A stretch of DNA of 36,954 nucleotides from NCBI GenBank assembly GCA_003215295.1, contig QCKN01000009.1, forward strand, positions 1 through 36,954, given 5' to 3'. Positions 1 to 9,165 of the stretch are shown here, one piece after another. The notes under the pieces are model-generated. The model did no database searches. It was given only the letters and a program-made list of their open reading frames with translations, and was not told where the DNA came from. This DNA comes from Prochlorococcus sp. AG-409-P03 (GTDB taxonomy: Bacteria > Cyanobacteriota > Cyanobacteriia > PCC-6307 > Cyanobiaceae). Numbering within the stretch: position 1 is the stretch's first letter; each line of letters opens with the position of its first letter. The translations under genes were made by a program, and so were the position numbers.

Positions 1-93
1 AAGAGGGGGAGGATAAATCTTCTTTAGGCAAGGTGCTGACCAAAGTGATTGCAAATGCAAAAATTTGGCCAGATTTACCCAAAGTTTTCTTAA

Positions 94-399
<306 letters not shown>

Positions 400-470
400 T
401 TATACCTGCGGCTTGGACATCTCGTAATGAATAGAGATGGGCCCGCAAAATGGGACCTGCGCGCTAGGAG

Positions 471-500
471 TTTGCCAGAGCATGGGTGAACCCTGGCAAA
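471..500 (-). promoter_or_regulatory. Hairpin in the atpB-atpE spacer
   Basis: A perfect 8-base inverted repeat (TTTGCCAG at 471-478, CTGGCAAA at 493-500) encloses a 14-base loop, a few bases after the atpB stop codon. On the transcribed (minus) strand no U-run follows the stem, so it does not look like a classic intrinsic terminator. A 3' stabiliser or processing hairpin for atpB, or an element favouring high atpE expression, is an inference from its position. The c subunit is needed in many copies per complex. Confidence 0.45.
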
Positions 501-511
501 AAAGAATTGAG

Positions 512-1237
512 TTAGTGATGCTCTTCCACTGCTTCACCGATGTAGTAAGCGGCGAGAGTGGCAAAGATCAAAGCCTGAATGGCACTTGTAAATAAACCAA
601 GAAACATTACAGGAATAGGAAGAACAAGAGGAACTAAGAAAACCAGCACTGCCACAACTAATTCGTCTGCAAGGATGTTTCCAAACAAACGGAAAGAAAG
701 TGAAAGGGGCTTAGTGAAATCCTCAACGATCTTGAAAGGAAGCATGATTGGAGTGGGATGGACGTAGTACTCGAAGTACCGCAATCCCTTATTGCTCAAA
801 CCCGCATAGAAATACGAGAGTGATACCAACAAAGCCAATGCCACTGTTGTGTTGATATCAGCAGTAGGCGCTCCAAGCTCACCGCTTGGAAGATGGATCA
901 ATCTCCATGGGACTAAAGCACCACCCCAATTGCTAACAAAGATAAACAGGAACAAAGTTCCTATAAACGGCATCCAGTCGCGATAGACCTTTTCGCCTAT
1001 CTGAGTGCGTGCCAAGTCACGTATGTAATCCCATAAAAACTCCAAAAGGTTCTGCACTCCACGTGGATCGCGCTCCATTTTTTTGGTGCCAACTACCACA
1101 AGAGCAAGCAGAGCCCCTATAACAATCCACGAGGTCATAAAAACCTGTCCGTGAATTCTTAGATTGCCTAACTGCCAGTAAAGGTGTTTACCCACCTCCA
1201 ACTCGGCAAAGGGAAGAACAAATGGCAAAGAACCCAT
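512..1237 (-). CDS. atpB: ATP synthase F0 subunit a
   Basis: Subunit a is the stator protein that carries protons to and from the c-ring in the thylakoid membrane. The 241 residues match the family. It has about five or six hydrophobic segments and the helix motif SFRLFGN, with the essential arginine at residue 183. The C-terminal helix reads [15 protein letters not shown]. The start is ATG. It sits between the atpI-like gene (88-base gap) and atpE (169-base gap), all on the minus strand, consistent with one operon. Confidence 0.98.
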   Translation of the reverse strand: MGSLPFVLPFAELEVGKHLYWQLGNLRIHGQVFMTSWIVIGALLALVVVGTKKMERDPRGVQNLLEFLWDYIRDLARTQIGEKVYRDWMPFIGTLFLFIFVSNWGGALVPWRLIHLPSGELGAPTADINTTVALALLVSLSYFYAGLSNKGLRYFEYYVHPTPIMLPFKIVEDFTKPLSLSFRLFGNILADELVVAVLVFLVPLVLPIPVMFLGLFTSAIQALIFATLAAYYIGEAVEEHH

Positions 1238-1324
1238 TGGGCTTAAAGGTCGGTGTCGCTTATACGACTGGATTTAATTGCGCCAAGAACCTGGCAATTG
1301 ATTTTTTCAGAAGCTGGGTCAAGT

Positions 1325-1801
1325 TCAAGACTCGAGCAGAAGCTGAAGGATCAAAGATGGTTTATAGAGAAGGAAGCCCAACAAAGAAGGTATTAAGTCA
1401 AGTTGAGGGAGTTTTGAAGCCGCCAAAACGAGTAATACTGGGACTACCAACTGTGCCTTGCCTACCGACTTTGTAGTTTCTCCAAGTCTTCCAACACTGC
1501 GCGCAAGTAGTCGCAGATACAGAAGTCCAGAAATAGCTCCTACCAGCAAACTGATAGAAAAATGCAACCCACAAAAAACCCCAGTTAGGAGTACCGCAAA
1601 AACGGAAACCAACAGAGCCGTTCGGTATATGCGCAGCTGGAGCTGTACATATTCATCAACAGAAGTCTGAGTGGCTTGTATTGATGAGTTGTCACTCAAA
1701 TCGCTTGAGGCTCCAGACCTAGTTTCCTTATGCATTTCCAGCAAAACATCTCCACCCTCAGGTGGATCATTTTCAGGCTGGAGCAGCGTGGATGCCAGCA
1801 A
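1325..1801 (-). CDS. atpI: ATP synthase protein I-like membrane protein
   Basis: This is the first gene of the atp operon. AtpI-type proteins assist c-ring or F0 assembly. The first roughly 50 residues are polar and poorly conserved in appearance. They are followed by about four hydrophobic segments, including ALLVSVFAVLLTGVFCGLHF and SLLVGAISGLLYLRLLARSV. The longest frame begins at TTG 1801 with a well-placed GGAG just upstream. An in-frame ATG (codon MHKETRS, 1734) is the alternative and would give a 136-residue protein closer to the usual size. Identity rests on position plus hydrophobic profile more than on a strong motif. Confidence 0.8.
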   Translation of the reverse strand: MLASTLLQPENDPPEGGDVLLEMHKETRSGASSDLSDNSSIQATQTSVDEYVQLQLRIYRTALLVSVFAVLLTGVFCGLHFSISLLVGAISGLLYLRLLARSVGRLGETTKSVGKAQLVVPVLLVLAASKLPQLDLIPSLLGFLLYKPSLILQLLLES

Positions 1802-1854
1802 GGGCTCCTAAGCTCTCTGAGTAAAGGCCCGCGGAATCTATCATGCAGTTGAAA

Positions 1855-3063
1855 TCAGAAGGGACTTAACAAAAGCACCTGTTTACTCTGTAAATCCCTT
1901 GTCTCAGAAGCAATTCGGGCTTTTTCCCAACTTAAAGGGAGGTCAAATAAAGATTTTCCTGGATTTTTTGAAATAGCATCTATAAGCTCCAAGGCATCAG
2001 AAGAGACTTCTATACGATTCATATCTGAATCATACAAATTTTCTCCAGGCCAACCCAATAAACAAGAGTTAATTTTGGCAAAGGAATCAAGTAAATAATC
2101 ATCATTTTTCCATTGATATGTCCGAAGCGGTTCCTTAAATAAAAATAACTCAAAATGACTAATGTCTAGATCTAAAGTTTCAACAAGTTGCAGTTGCTTA
2201 TTTTGAGGCAATTTCTTTGCTCTGGCCAATAGCTCACCCTTAAGAAATCTATTCAAGTCCCAAACTCTAGGGTTACTAAATCCATGAAACTTCAACTTCG
2301 AAGAATCAATTAATTCAAACAATTGATCTAAATTAAATGTTCTTTCATTAGGATGCAGATACATATCAGAAAAGTCAGTATCAGACTGACATTCCTTCTC
2401 CCATTTCTCTTCATAATTACGCCTAATCTTATTAGAAGCAGGTAAATTATACAGAAGTGATCTAGCCAGGCTATGGTCACAATCGTTATAAGTTATATCA
2501 AGCATTTGAAGAGCTTTCTGAGTCTTATTTATCTCCAACCTACCCGCATCTGCATAGAGGAATAAATGTATAATCCCGCCGGGCTTGAGGAGATCTGCCA
2601 AGACTCTTAGTCCATCTTTTGGGTCTTTCAGATGATGCAAAACTCCTACAGAATTGATAAAGTCAAACTTTTTTCCAAGATCTATTTTTAGTAGATCTTG
2701 CTGCTCGAAATGAACCTTAGAAAGAATATCACTTCCTGAAAGTTTTAGTCTCTTCTTTGCTATGCCAAGTGCTGTCAAAGAAATATCAATTGCAAGAATC
2801 TCTGAGCCAGGGTTCAAATATGCAAGATAGTCTGTGCTAACTCCAGTTCCACAGCCTGCATCAAGGATTTGAAACGGCTTAGAGCAACCACTATTTGAAA
2901 AAGTTGCACCTGTACAAAATGCATATACACAGTCCAATGACCATCGCCAATTAAATCCAAGGGGCGAGCCTTTGCCTAAAGCATCACTTGGATAGGGAAA
3001 GCGATTGTAAAAATCACTCACAATCTCAGTGACAGTTTCCGATGAGTCAGCAGAAAATGTCAT
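1855..3063 (-). CDS. Class I SAM-dependent methyltransferase, substrate unknown
   Basis: The Rossmann methyltransferase core lies in the N-terminal half. SAM-binding motif I is ILDAGCGTGVSTDYL (near residue 67). An acidic strand end follows (EILAIDIS), then a motif IV-like FINSVGVLHHL and LLKPGGIIHLFLY. The C-terminal ~200 residues form an extra region without an obvious motif; it could be a substrate or regulatory domain. I prefer ATG 3063, although the frame extends two codons upstream to a TTG at 3069. It lies 53 bases upstream of the atpI-like gene on the same strand and is divergent from ftsW. Substrate cannot be told from sequence; the sensible label is class only. Confidence 0.85.
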   Translation of the reverse strand: MTFSADSSETVTEIVSDFYNRFPYPSDALGKGSPLGFNWRWSLDCVYAFCTGATFSNSGCSKPFQILDAGCGTGVSTDYLAYLNPGSEILAIDISLTALGIAKKRLKLSGSDILSKVHFEQQDLLKIDLGKKFDFINSVGVLHHLKDPKDGLRVLADLLKPGGIIHLFLYADAGRLEINKTQKALQMLDITYNDCDHSLARSLLYNLPASNKIRRNYEEKWEKECQSDTDFSDMYLHPNERTFNLDQLFELIDSSKLKFHGFSNPRVWDLNRFLKGELLARAKKLPQNKQLQLVETLDLDISHFELFLFKEPLRTYQWKNDDYLLDSFAKINSCLLGWPGENLYDSDMNRIEVSSDALELIDAISKNPGKSLFDLPLSWEKARIASETRDLQSKQVLLLSPF

Positions 3064-3221
3064 CTGCAACTAAATCTGGGAAAGAATAACTATGACTGAG
3101 AAACCATCAAGCTATAACAACTTAAACCTAAAGCAATTAATGCTTTAAAACAATCAATTGCTTCTCTTAACAACTAATTGACTATTTTACTTTGTGCAAT
3201 ATGGACTTCATAAAGCTCTCA

Positions 3222-3234
3222 ATGAGAATCTCAT
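3222..3234. promoter_or_regulatory. Palindrome in the methyltransferase/ftsW divergent spacer
   Basis: The 303-base AT-rich spacer between the methyltransferase and ftsW holds no credible gene; its longest ORFs are under 20 codons. Its clearest structure is the perfect 6-1-6 palindrome ATGAGA-A-TCTCAT. The size and symmetry suit a dimeric repressor operator. It resembles the core of Fur-family boxes only loosely, so assigning a regulator would be a guess. Confidence 0.25.
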
Positions 3235-3366
3235 ATTTCCAAAATACCTAGTTGCAGTGCATTGACTTGCTTGAAAAATTCGCCAACAACAAACTTTGAT
3301 GTTCAAAAACCTTGGCAAAGCACCAATTAGACGGCTCAATGGGAATACTTTTCCAAAAGCTAAAAA

Positions 3367-4596
3367 GTGAGGAGCCCCTCCGCAAAGAGGACAGTGAATC
3401 GCACAATCTGGCGTAATCGCTCAGTAATTAAAACCCCTACAACCCGCCCTGATCTTCAACGGCTGCTTCCACTTCCATGGAATTTATGGCCTGCCGAGGC
3501 AAGACTTCTTTTGCCCCTTATAGCGTTCTGGAGTCTGGCAGGACTGTTAATGCTGGGATCAGCAAGCTGGTGGGTGGCCAGCAGAGAAATGGGAGATGGA
3601 GCCTTTTACGTCAAACGCCAATTAATATGGTTAGTTGCTAGCTGGGCTCTTTTATGGGTAGCTATTTCAACGAATATTCGCAGTTGGCTCAAATTGGCTG
3701 GCCCATGCCTATTAATTGGGTTAGTTATGGTTGGATTAACCTTAGTTATAGGTAATACTGTCAACGGTTCTAGTCGGTGGCTGGTAGTAGGTAGTCTTCA
3801 AGTCCAGCCATCCGAACTAATCAAGCCTTTTGTAATACTCCAATCAGCAAATTTATTTGCGCAGTGGAAAAGAATTACTTTTGATCAAAAATTTTTCTGG
3901 CTCACAATCTTCGCGAGCCTATTGCTTCTCATACTCAAGCAACCAAATCTCAGTACTGCCTCACTAATAGGAATTTTAATTTGGCTAATAGCACTAAGCG
4001 CTGGAGTAAGACTTCTGACACTTGCTAGCACAGCCTTCACAGGAAGCCTTTTGGGGACTGCAAGCATTCTTATAAATGATTACCAAAGAATGCGCGTAGT
4101 ATCTTTCCTTAACCCTTGGCAAGACCCTCAAGGCAACGGATACCAGCTTATTCAAAGCCTTATGGCAATTGGATCCGGAGGACTATGGGGTCAAGGATAT
4201 GGATTATCTACACAAAAGCTCCAATATCTACCCATTCAAAGTACCGACTTCATTTACGCCGTTTTTGCAGAAGAATTTGGCTTCATTGGATCTTTTATGC
4301 TTTTGCTATTTCTTCTTCTCATAGCATTCATAGGTCTAAGAGTGGCTTTAACTTGCACAAATAATCAATTAAAGCTAGTGGCAATAGGTTGTAGCACTAT
4401 CTTAGTTGGTCAATCGATAATGAATTTAGCTGTGGCCTCTGGAGTAATGCCTACAACAGGCCTACCTCTTCCAATGGTGAGCTATGGAGGAAATTCACTA
4501 CTTTCTAGTCTTCTCCTAGGAGGTCTCCTTATTCGTTGTGCTCTTGAGTCCTCTGGAACAATTAATGGCTCTAAATTACATCCCAAGCAGAAATAG
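3367..4596 (+). CDS. ftsW: SEDS-family peptidoglycan polymerase, FtsW
   Basis: FtsW/RodA proteins polymerise lipid II glycan with a partner class B PBP at the division septum. Family marks include the multi-helix profile, GSSRWLVVGSLQVQPSEL, the loop GYQLIQSLMAIGSGGLWGQG, DFIYAVFAEEFGF, and the C-terminal TTGLPLPMVSYGGNS. I choose FtsW over RodA from overall resemblance and the chromosomal context before ccdA in picocyanobacteria. The frame opens with GTG 3367, which lacks a Shine-Dalgarno. A second GTG at 3394 follows AAAGAGGACA and may be the real start. The N-terminal ~35 residues are basic and cytoplasmic. Confidence 0.92.
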   Translation: MRSPSAKRTVNRTIWRNRSVIKTPTTRPDLQRLLPLPWNLWPAEARLLLPLIAFWSLAGLLMLGSASWWVASREMGDGAFYVKRQLIWLVASWALLWVAISTNIRSWLKLAGPCLLIGLVMVGLTLVIGNTVNGSSRWLVVGSLQVQPSELIKPFVILQSANLFAQWKRITFDQKFFWLTIFASLLLLILKQPNLSTASLIGILIWLIALSAGVRLLTLASTAFTGSLLGTASILINDYQRMRVVSFLNPWQDPQGNGYQLIQSLMAIGSGGLWGQGYGLSTQKLQYLPIQSTDFIYAVFAEEFGFIGSFMLLLFLLLIAFIGLRVALTCTNNQLKLVAIGCSTILVGQSIMNLAVASGVMPTTGLPLPMVSYGGNSLLSSLLLGGLLIRCALESSGTINGSKLHPKQK

Positions 4597-4649
4597 ATAT
4601 ACTGAATACTCCCATAGTTAATGTATAACCGAGTAGCAACATACCTCCA

Positions 4650-5360
4650 CTGGATCTAACAATCTCTGAACTTGCTCGTAGTAGCGAGCAATTAATTACC
4701 CATGGCTTAAATCATCCTGGGCCACTGACTCTAGCGATTGTCTTTAGTAGTGGACTTCTAACCAGCCTCGGCCCATGCTCACTATCTCTTATTCCAGTGA
4801 CAATGGCCTATCTTGCAGGATTTGCCAACGAGCAAAATCCACTGAAACGTAGTACTACATTTTGCAGCGGCATTTTGCTCTCATTAGTTCTGCTCGGCAG
4901 CCTAAGTGGCCTAATTGGAAGAATTTACGGGCAAGTCCCATTAGTCATTCCAACACTCGTAGCGCTTTTAGCAGTGGTGATGGGCCTTACCTTGCTAGGG
5001 ATTATCAACTTCCCTTTACCCTCAGGACCTGATCCAACAATCTGGCAATCAAAAGTTCCCCCTCCATTTGCCCCTCTAGCGGCTGGATTAGCCTTTGGTC
5101 TAGCTGCTACACCATGTACCACACCGGTCTTAGCAGTTTTGCTTGGATGGATTGCTAAGACAGGCAGTCCTATAAAAGGAATCATTTTTCTTACTGCCTT
5201 TGGGATAGGTCAAGTAATGCCGCTTGTTGTTGCCGGAACAGCTGCGGCAAGTATCCCAAGCCTTCTAGCCCTAAGGCCATTTAGCAGATTAATAACTCCT
5301 TTAAGTGGGGTCATATTGCTAAGTACAGGCTTATTAAGCCTATTTGCCCGATTTATTTAA
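4650..5360 (+). CDS. ccdA: Cytochrome c biogenesis membrane protein CcdA
   Basis: CcdA passes reducing equivalents across the thylakoid membrane to keep apocytochrome c cysteines reduced for heme attachment (System II). The redox cysteines are seen in LLTSLGPCSLSLIPVT and in AATPCTTPVLAV. About six hydrophobic helices follow the family pattern. The first in-frame conventional start is GTG 4797. It would remove helix 1 and the first conserved cysteine, so translation must begin upstream. Between the in-frame TAA at 4626 and 4797 there is no ATG, GTG or TTG. I place the start provisionally at CTG 4650, giving 236 residues beginning DLTISELARSSEQL after the initiator. ATA 4641 and ATT 4695 are alternatives. 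It is six bases upstream of ccs1. Confidence 0.85.
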   Translation: MDLTISELARSSEQLITHGLNHPGPLTLAIVFSSGLLTSLGPCSLSLIPVTMAYLAGFANEQNPLKRSTTFCSGILLSLVLLGSLSGLIGRIYGQVPLVIPTLVALLAVVMGLTLLGIINFPLPSGPDPTIWQSKVPPPFAPLAAGLAFGLAATPCTTPVLAVLLGWIAKTGSPIKGIIFLTAFGIGQVMPLVVAGTAAASIPSLLALRPFSRLITPLSGVILLSTGLLSLFARFI

Positions 5361-5366
5361 TAAGCA

Positions 5367-6665
5367 ATGAATATCTTAAGGCAACTCCTGAACTGGATAT
5401 CTAGCCTAAAGTTTGCCATCTGCCTTCTTTTATTAATTGGAATAGCCAGTGCACTTGGGACAGCTATTCCCCAGGGAGAAGTAAGTCAAACATACTTCTC
5501 CCTATACAAGGAAAATCCTTGGCTGGGAGTTATAAATCCAGAAACAATACTGCTTTTGCATTTAGATAATGTTTACTCAAGTAATTGGTTTTTAAGTCTA
5601 CTTACTTGCTTAGGTATTTCATTAATCTCATGTAGCTGGAAACGCCAATGGCCAACTCTTAAATCATCACTTCGTTGGATTGATTATAAAAAACCAGAAC
5701 AATTAAAAAAACTTGCTATTGCACAGACAGTACGCACTAAAAACCTTGAGAAAGGTTTAAAAGACCTAGCAAAATACCTTCAAAAAAAAGGATGGGTGGT
5801 TAAAGAAAGTCCTGGAAGGCTAGCAGCAAGAAAAGGTGTTTTAGGCAGAGTTGGGCCGCCACTAGTACATATTGGTCTTGTGCTTCTAATGTTAGGTTCA
5901 GCTTGGAGTGCACTCCAAGGTCAGAGGTTTGAGAATTTCCTGATACCTCAAAGTTCTTTTGATCTATCAAATCAAAATGACCAAGAAAAAAAGTTATCTA
6001 TAAAATTGAACAGTTTTGAAATTGAGAGAGACCCTGCAGGGAGAACAGAGCAGTTCACATCAAAGGTTGAGCTACTTGAATCGAATTCTTCAATTGGAAT
6101 ATTAAAAGAAGTAAGTGTGAATCATCCGCTACGGTTTAAAGGGATAACCATATACCAAGCAGATTGGGCCCTATCAACAATAAATCTCAAAATTGGTTCA
6201 TACCCAAACCTTCAGTTACCCCTCAAAAAATTCCCTGAATTAGGAGATGCGATTTGGGGTTTAGTTCTACCCACAAAAGAAAATGGAGGAAGTCCTGTTC
6301 TGCTAAGTGTTTCTAGTGAATTAGGTCCAGTAAGAGTTTTTGATGAAACTGGGAGCCTCTTGGCTAGTCTACGTCCTGGTGGAGAAGGTTCAAACATCAA
6401 AGGTATTCCTCTGAAGGTTATTGAAATTATTCCATCTAGTGGCTTACTACTTAAGCGCGACCCAGGAGTTCCTCTTGTTTATTCAAGTTTCGCTCTTGTA
6501 TTACTTGGAAGTGGCTTAAGTGTGCTTGCCAACAGGCAACTATGGGCAGTGCAAGATAGCGATCAGAACATGATATATATTGGCGGCTTGTGTAATAGAA
6601 ACTTATCAAGCCTTGCCAAAGAACTTCCTATTATTGTATCCGCTATTGTTCAGGAAGAACTTTGA
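5367..6665 (+). CDS. ccs1: Cytochrome c biogenesis protein Ccs1 (ResB family)
   Basis: Ccs1/ResB forms, with CcsA, the System II heme delivery and cytochrome c synthase complex of the thylakoid membrane. At 432 residues it has the expected layout. An N-terminal helix ([20 protein letters not shown]) is followed by IPQGE, then a second helix ([17 protein letters not shown]). A third hairpin lies near residues 160-180 ([19 protein letters not shown]). A large lumenal domain follows, and a last helix sits near residue 375 ([15 protein letters not shown]). ResB hallmarks include the lumenal [16 protein letters not shown]. It is six bases after ccdA and surely co-transcribed. Its last 23 bases overlap the 3' end of convergent queF. 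Confidence 0.95.
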   Translation: MNILRQLLNWISSLKFAICLLLLIGIASALGTAIPQGEVSQTYFSLYKENPWLGVINPETILLLHLDNVYSSNWFLSLLTCLGISLISCSWKRQWPTLKSSLRWIDYKKPEQLKKLAIAQTVRTKNLEKGLKDLAKYLQKKGWVVKESPGRLAARKGVLGRVGPPLVHIGLVLLMLGSAWSALQGQRFENFLIPQSSFDLSNQNDQEKKLSIKLNSFEIERDPAGRTEQFTSKVELLESNSSIGILKEVSVNHPLRFKGITIYQADWALSTINLKIGSYPNLQLPLKKFPELGDAIWGLVLPTKENGGSPVLLSVSSELGPVRVFDETGSLLASLRPGGEGSNIKGIPLKVIEIIPSSGLLLKRDPGVPLVYSSFALVLLGSGLSVLANRQLWAVQDSDQNMIYIGGLCNRNLSSLAKELPIIVSAIVQEEL

Positions 6666-7056
6666 TTCCATGAGCCAACTTTATAACCATATGTACATTC
6701 CCCCTAGGATTAAAATCTGCTTCTAATTCCATCCAATTTGGATTGCAGGATTGAACTAAATCATCAAGTATTTTATTGGCGAGCTCTTCATGAGAGATTC
6801 TTATATTTCGATAACCATTTATATAAAGCTTAAGGGCTTTCAGTTCTAAAACTTTTAGCTTTGGTTGATAGAAAACTCGTAGAACGGCAAAGTCGGGATA
6901 TCCTGAAAAAGGACACAAACATGTGAACTCGGGAAGTTCTATTGAAATCTCATAAGGTCTCTGAGAATTGGGATTGTCAAAACAAATAAGTTCTGCTTCT
7001 TGAATTGCACGCTCGCCATATAAGGGGGTAAAGGTTTTGGAATCTTGTTCACCCAC
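6643..7056 (-). CDS. queF: NADPH-dependent 7-cyano-7-deazaguanine reductase
   Basis: QueF reduces preQ0 to preQ1 in queuosine biosynthesis. The catalytic cysteine is in [14 protein letters not shown] (Cys48, with Cys46 nearby). The QueF signature appears as [15 protein letters not shown]. At 137 residues it is the short, unimodular type, which assembles as a tunnel-fold oligomer. It starts at GTG 7056. The gene converges on ccs1 and the two 3' ends share 23 bases, so neither has room for its own terminator. Confidence 0.95.
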   Translation of the reverse strand: MGEQDSKTFTPLYGERAIQEAELICFDNPNSQRPYEISIELPEFTCLCPFSGYPDFAVLRVFYQPKLKVLELKALKLYINGYRNIRISHEELANKILDDLVQSCNPNWMELEADFNPRGNVHMVIKLAHGIKVLPEQ

Positions 7057-7332
7057 TTGGTCACCCTACCTTTTTAAAGAATTTAAGCCTTGAAGCGCGC
7101 TCCTGCTAATCAAGGAAAACGCTGACAAAAATCTTCAAAGTCAACATGTCATAACCACTAGTGCTAGGCACTTCTAAATCAAAGTAGAACCTTCAAATTC
7201 AATCTCAGGGAAGCAACCAAACTGGCAAGAAACAACCAATCCAAACAAACCAAAAAAGAGAATCGGTAACAACAGTCACAACCAAAAGTCGCTTAAACCC
7301 CGCTAATGGAGTCTGTTGCGCATTAAACCTTA

Positions 7333-7560
7333 ATGGATATCTGCCTAATAAGTACAGGAGAAGGAACCCACATAAGGCCAGCCAGTATCCATGGCATGCT
7401 TTGGCTTCAGACTCATTTTGAGAATGAACATTGGGCAGCACTTGCCTCAAACGAAGTCAAGCTTCCAAATGAAGACATCAAAAACCTTGCATGTGATGCA
7501 AAAGAAGCAGGTCTAAGTCTTAATTATCTTCCAATTCTCTCCATTGCCGCAAAGTTCTGA
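7333..7560 (+). CDS. Small conserved picocyanobacterial protein, function unknown
   Basis: This is a 75-residue soluble protein starting at ATG. It contains the block RPASIHGMLWLQTHFE and ends in SIAAKF. I believe from memory that similar small proteins occur in marine Synechococcus and Prochlorococcus, but I cannot search to confirm. It lies 36 bases upstream of glnB on the same strand, so it may share a transcript with it. No known fold or motif is visible. A minus-strand frame covers part of the same DNA but looks like an antisense shadow. Confidence 0.65.
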   Translation: MDICLISTGEGTHIRPASIHGMLWLQTHFENEHWAALASNEVKLPNEDIKNLACDAKEAGLSLNYLPILSIAAKF

Positions 7561-8735
<1,175 letters not shown>

Positions 8736-8832
8736 TTCGTCATAAAAGAAAATCAAAAACTGAACAAAAACCGCAGAACTGGGTCATTTTGACGAACTCC
8801 CGAGAAGATCAGCCCAGCTCGCCCGAAAGGAC

Positions 8833-9093
8833 GTGTCCAACAAATCGGCTCACGCAGCAGACAAAAATCGAATCTCTGCAAGAAGAAACTTGCATGTGAT
8901 CCCGATAGAGGGAACTGCAAACGTACTGGAGCTCTTACCCCCTGGTAGCTTCGCAAGACTAGAAAATCAACCAAAGGATCTTCCCCCTTTTCAAGTGATT
9001 CATTGCAAGGGAGGGCGTTGTTGGGTGCGCCAACAAACCTGGGGAAAGTATGTTCATTGGGAAGTTGAGCATCGCAGACTGAAGTCAGCTTGA
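8833..9093 (+). CDS. Conserved cyanobacterial hypothetical protein
   Basis: This is an 86-residue soluble protein beginning at GTG 8833. The C-terminal two-thirds look like a compact, constrained domain: LELLPPGSFARLENQP, then PPFQVIHCKGGRCWVRQQ and WGKYVHWEVEHRRLKSA. Two cysteines sit in HCKGGRC. The N-terminal 30 residues are basic and may not all be translated. It is 76 bases upstream of the purB start on the same strand and divergent from tlyA. I recall similar proteins in marine picocyanobacteria but no assigned function. Confidence 0.7.
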   Translation: MSNKSAHAADKNRISARRNLHVIPIEGTANVLELLPPGSFARLENQPKDLPPFQVIHCKGGRCWVRQQTWGKYVHWEVEHRRLKSA

Positions 9094-9138
9094 ACGCAAG
9101 GATTTAAGTTCAATGAGTGAAATTCATTTGACGAGCTT

Positions 9139-9165
9139 TTGATAGAGCGTTACACCTTGCCCTAG
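9139..9165 (+). other. PurB N-terminal codons ending in an in-frame TAG
   Basis: Read in the purB frame, these bases start at TTG and spell the family N-terminus (M)IERYTLP. They then hit TAG exactly where PurB proteins usually have glutamate before MGxIW. For comparison, B. subtilis PurB starts MIERYSRPEMSAIW. The frame continues without shift into the ATG at 9166. This is either a single-base nonsense change (GAG to TAG), a sequencing error, or a genuine stop with reinitiation. Confidence 0.85.

Noticed and set aside
1-93. Possible start of the b' subunit gene left of atpE
   Set aside because: No ATG with b'-like sequence occurs on the minus strand here. The next atp gene probably begins outside the window.
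7160-7172. Small inverted repeat AGTGC-TAG-GCACT in the queF to small-gene spacer
   Set aside because: Only a five-base stem with a three-base loop and no U-tail; too weak to call. The 276-base spacer otherwise shows nothing I can support.
7266-7279. Possible NtcA site upstream of the small gene and glnB (GTA-N8-CAC)
   Set aside because: One half-site base differs from GTA-N8-TAC and no convincing -10 TAN3T lies about 22 bases downstream, so it is not above chance in AT-rich DNA.
7205-7450. 81-codon minus-strand frame with hydrophobic stretches
   Set aside because: It overlaps the 5' part of the better supported plus-strand gene at 7333-7560. Its hydrophobicity is what antisense of polar codons tends to give, and it has no recognisable family features.
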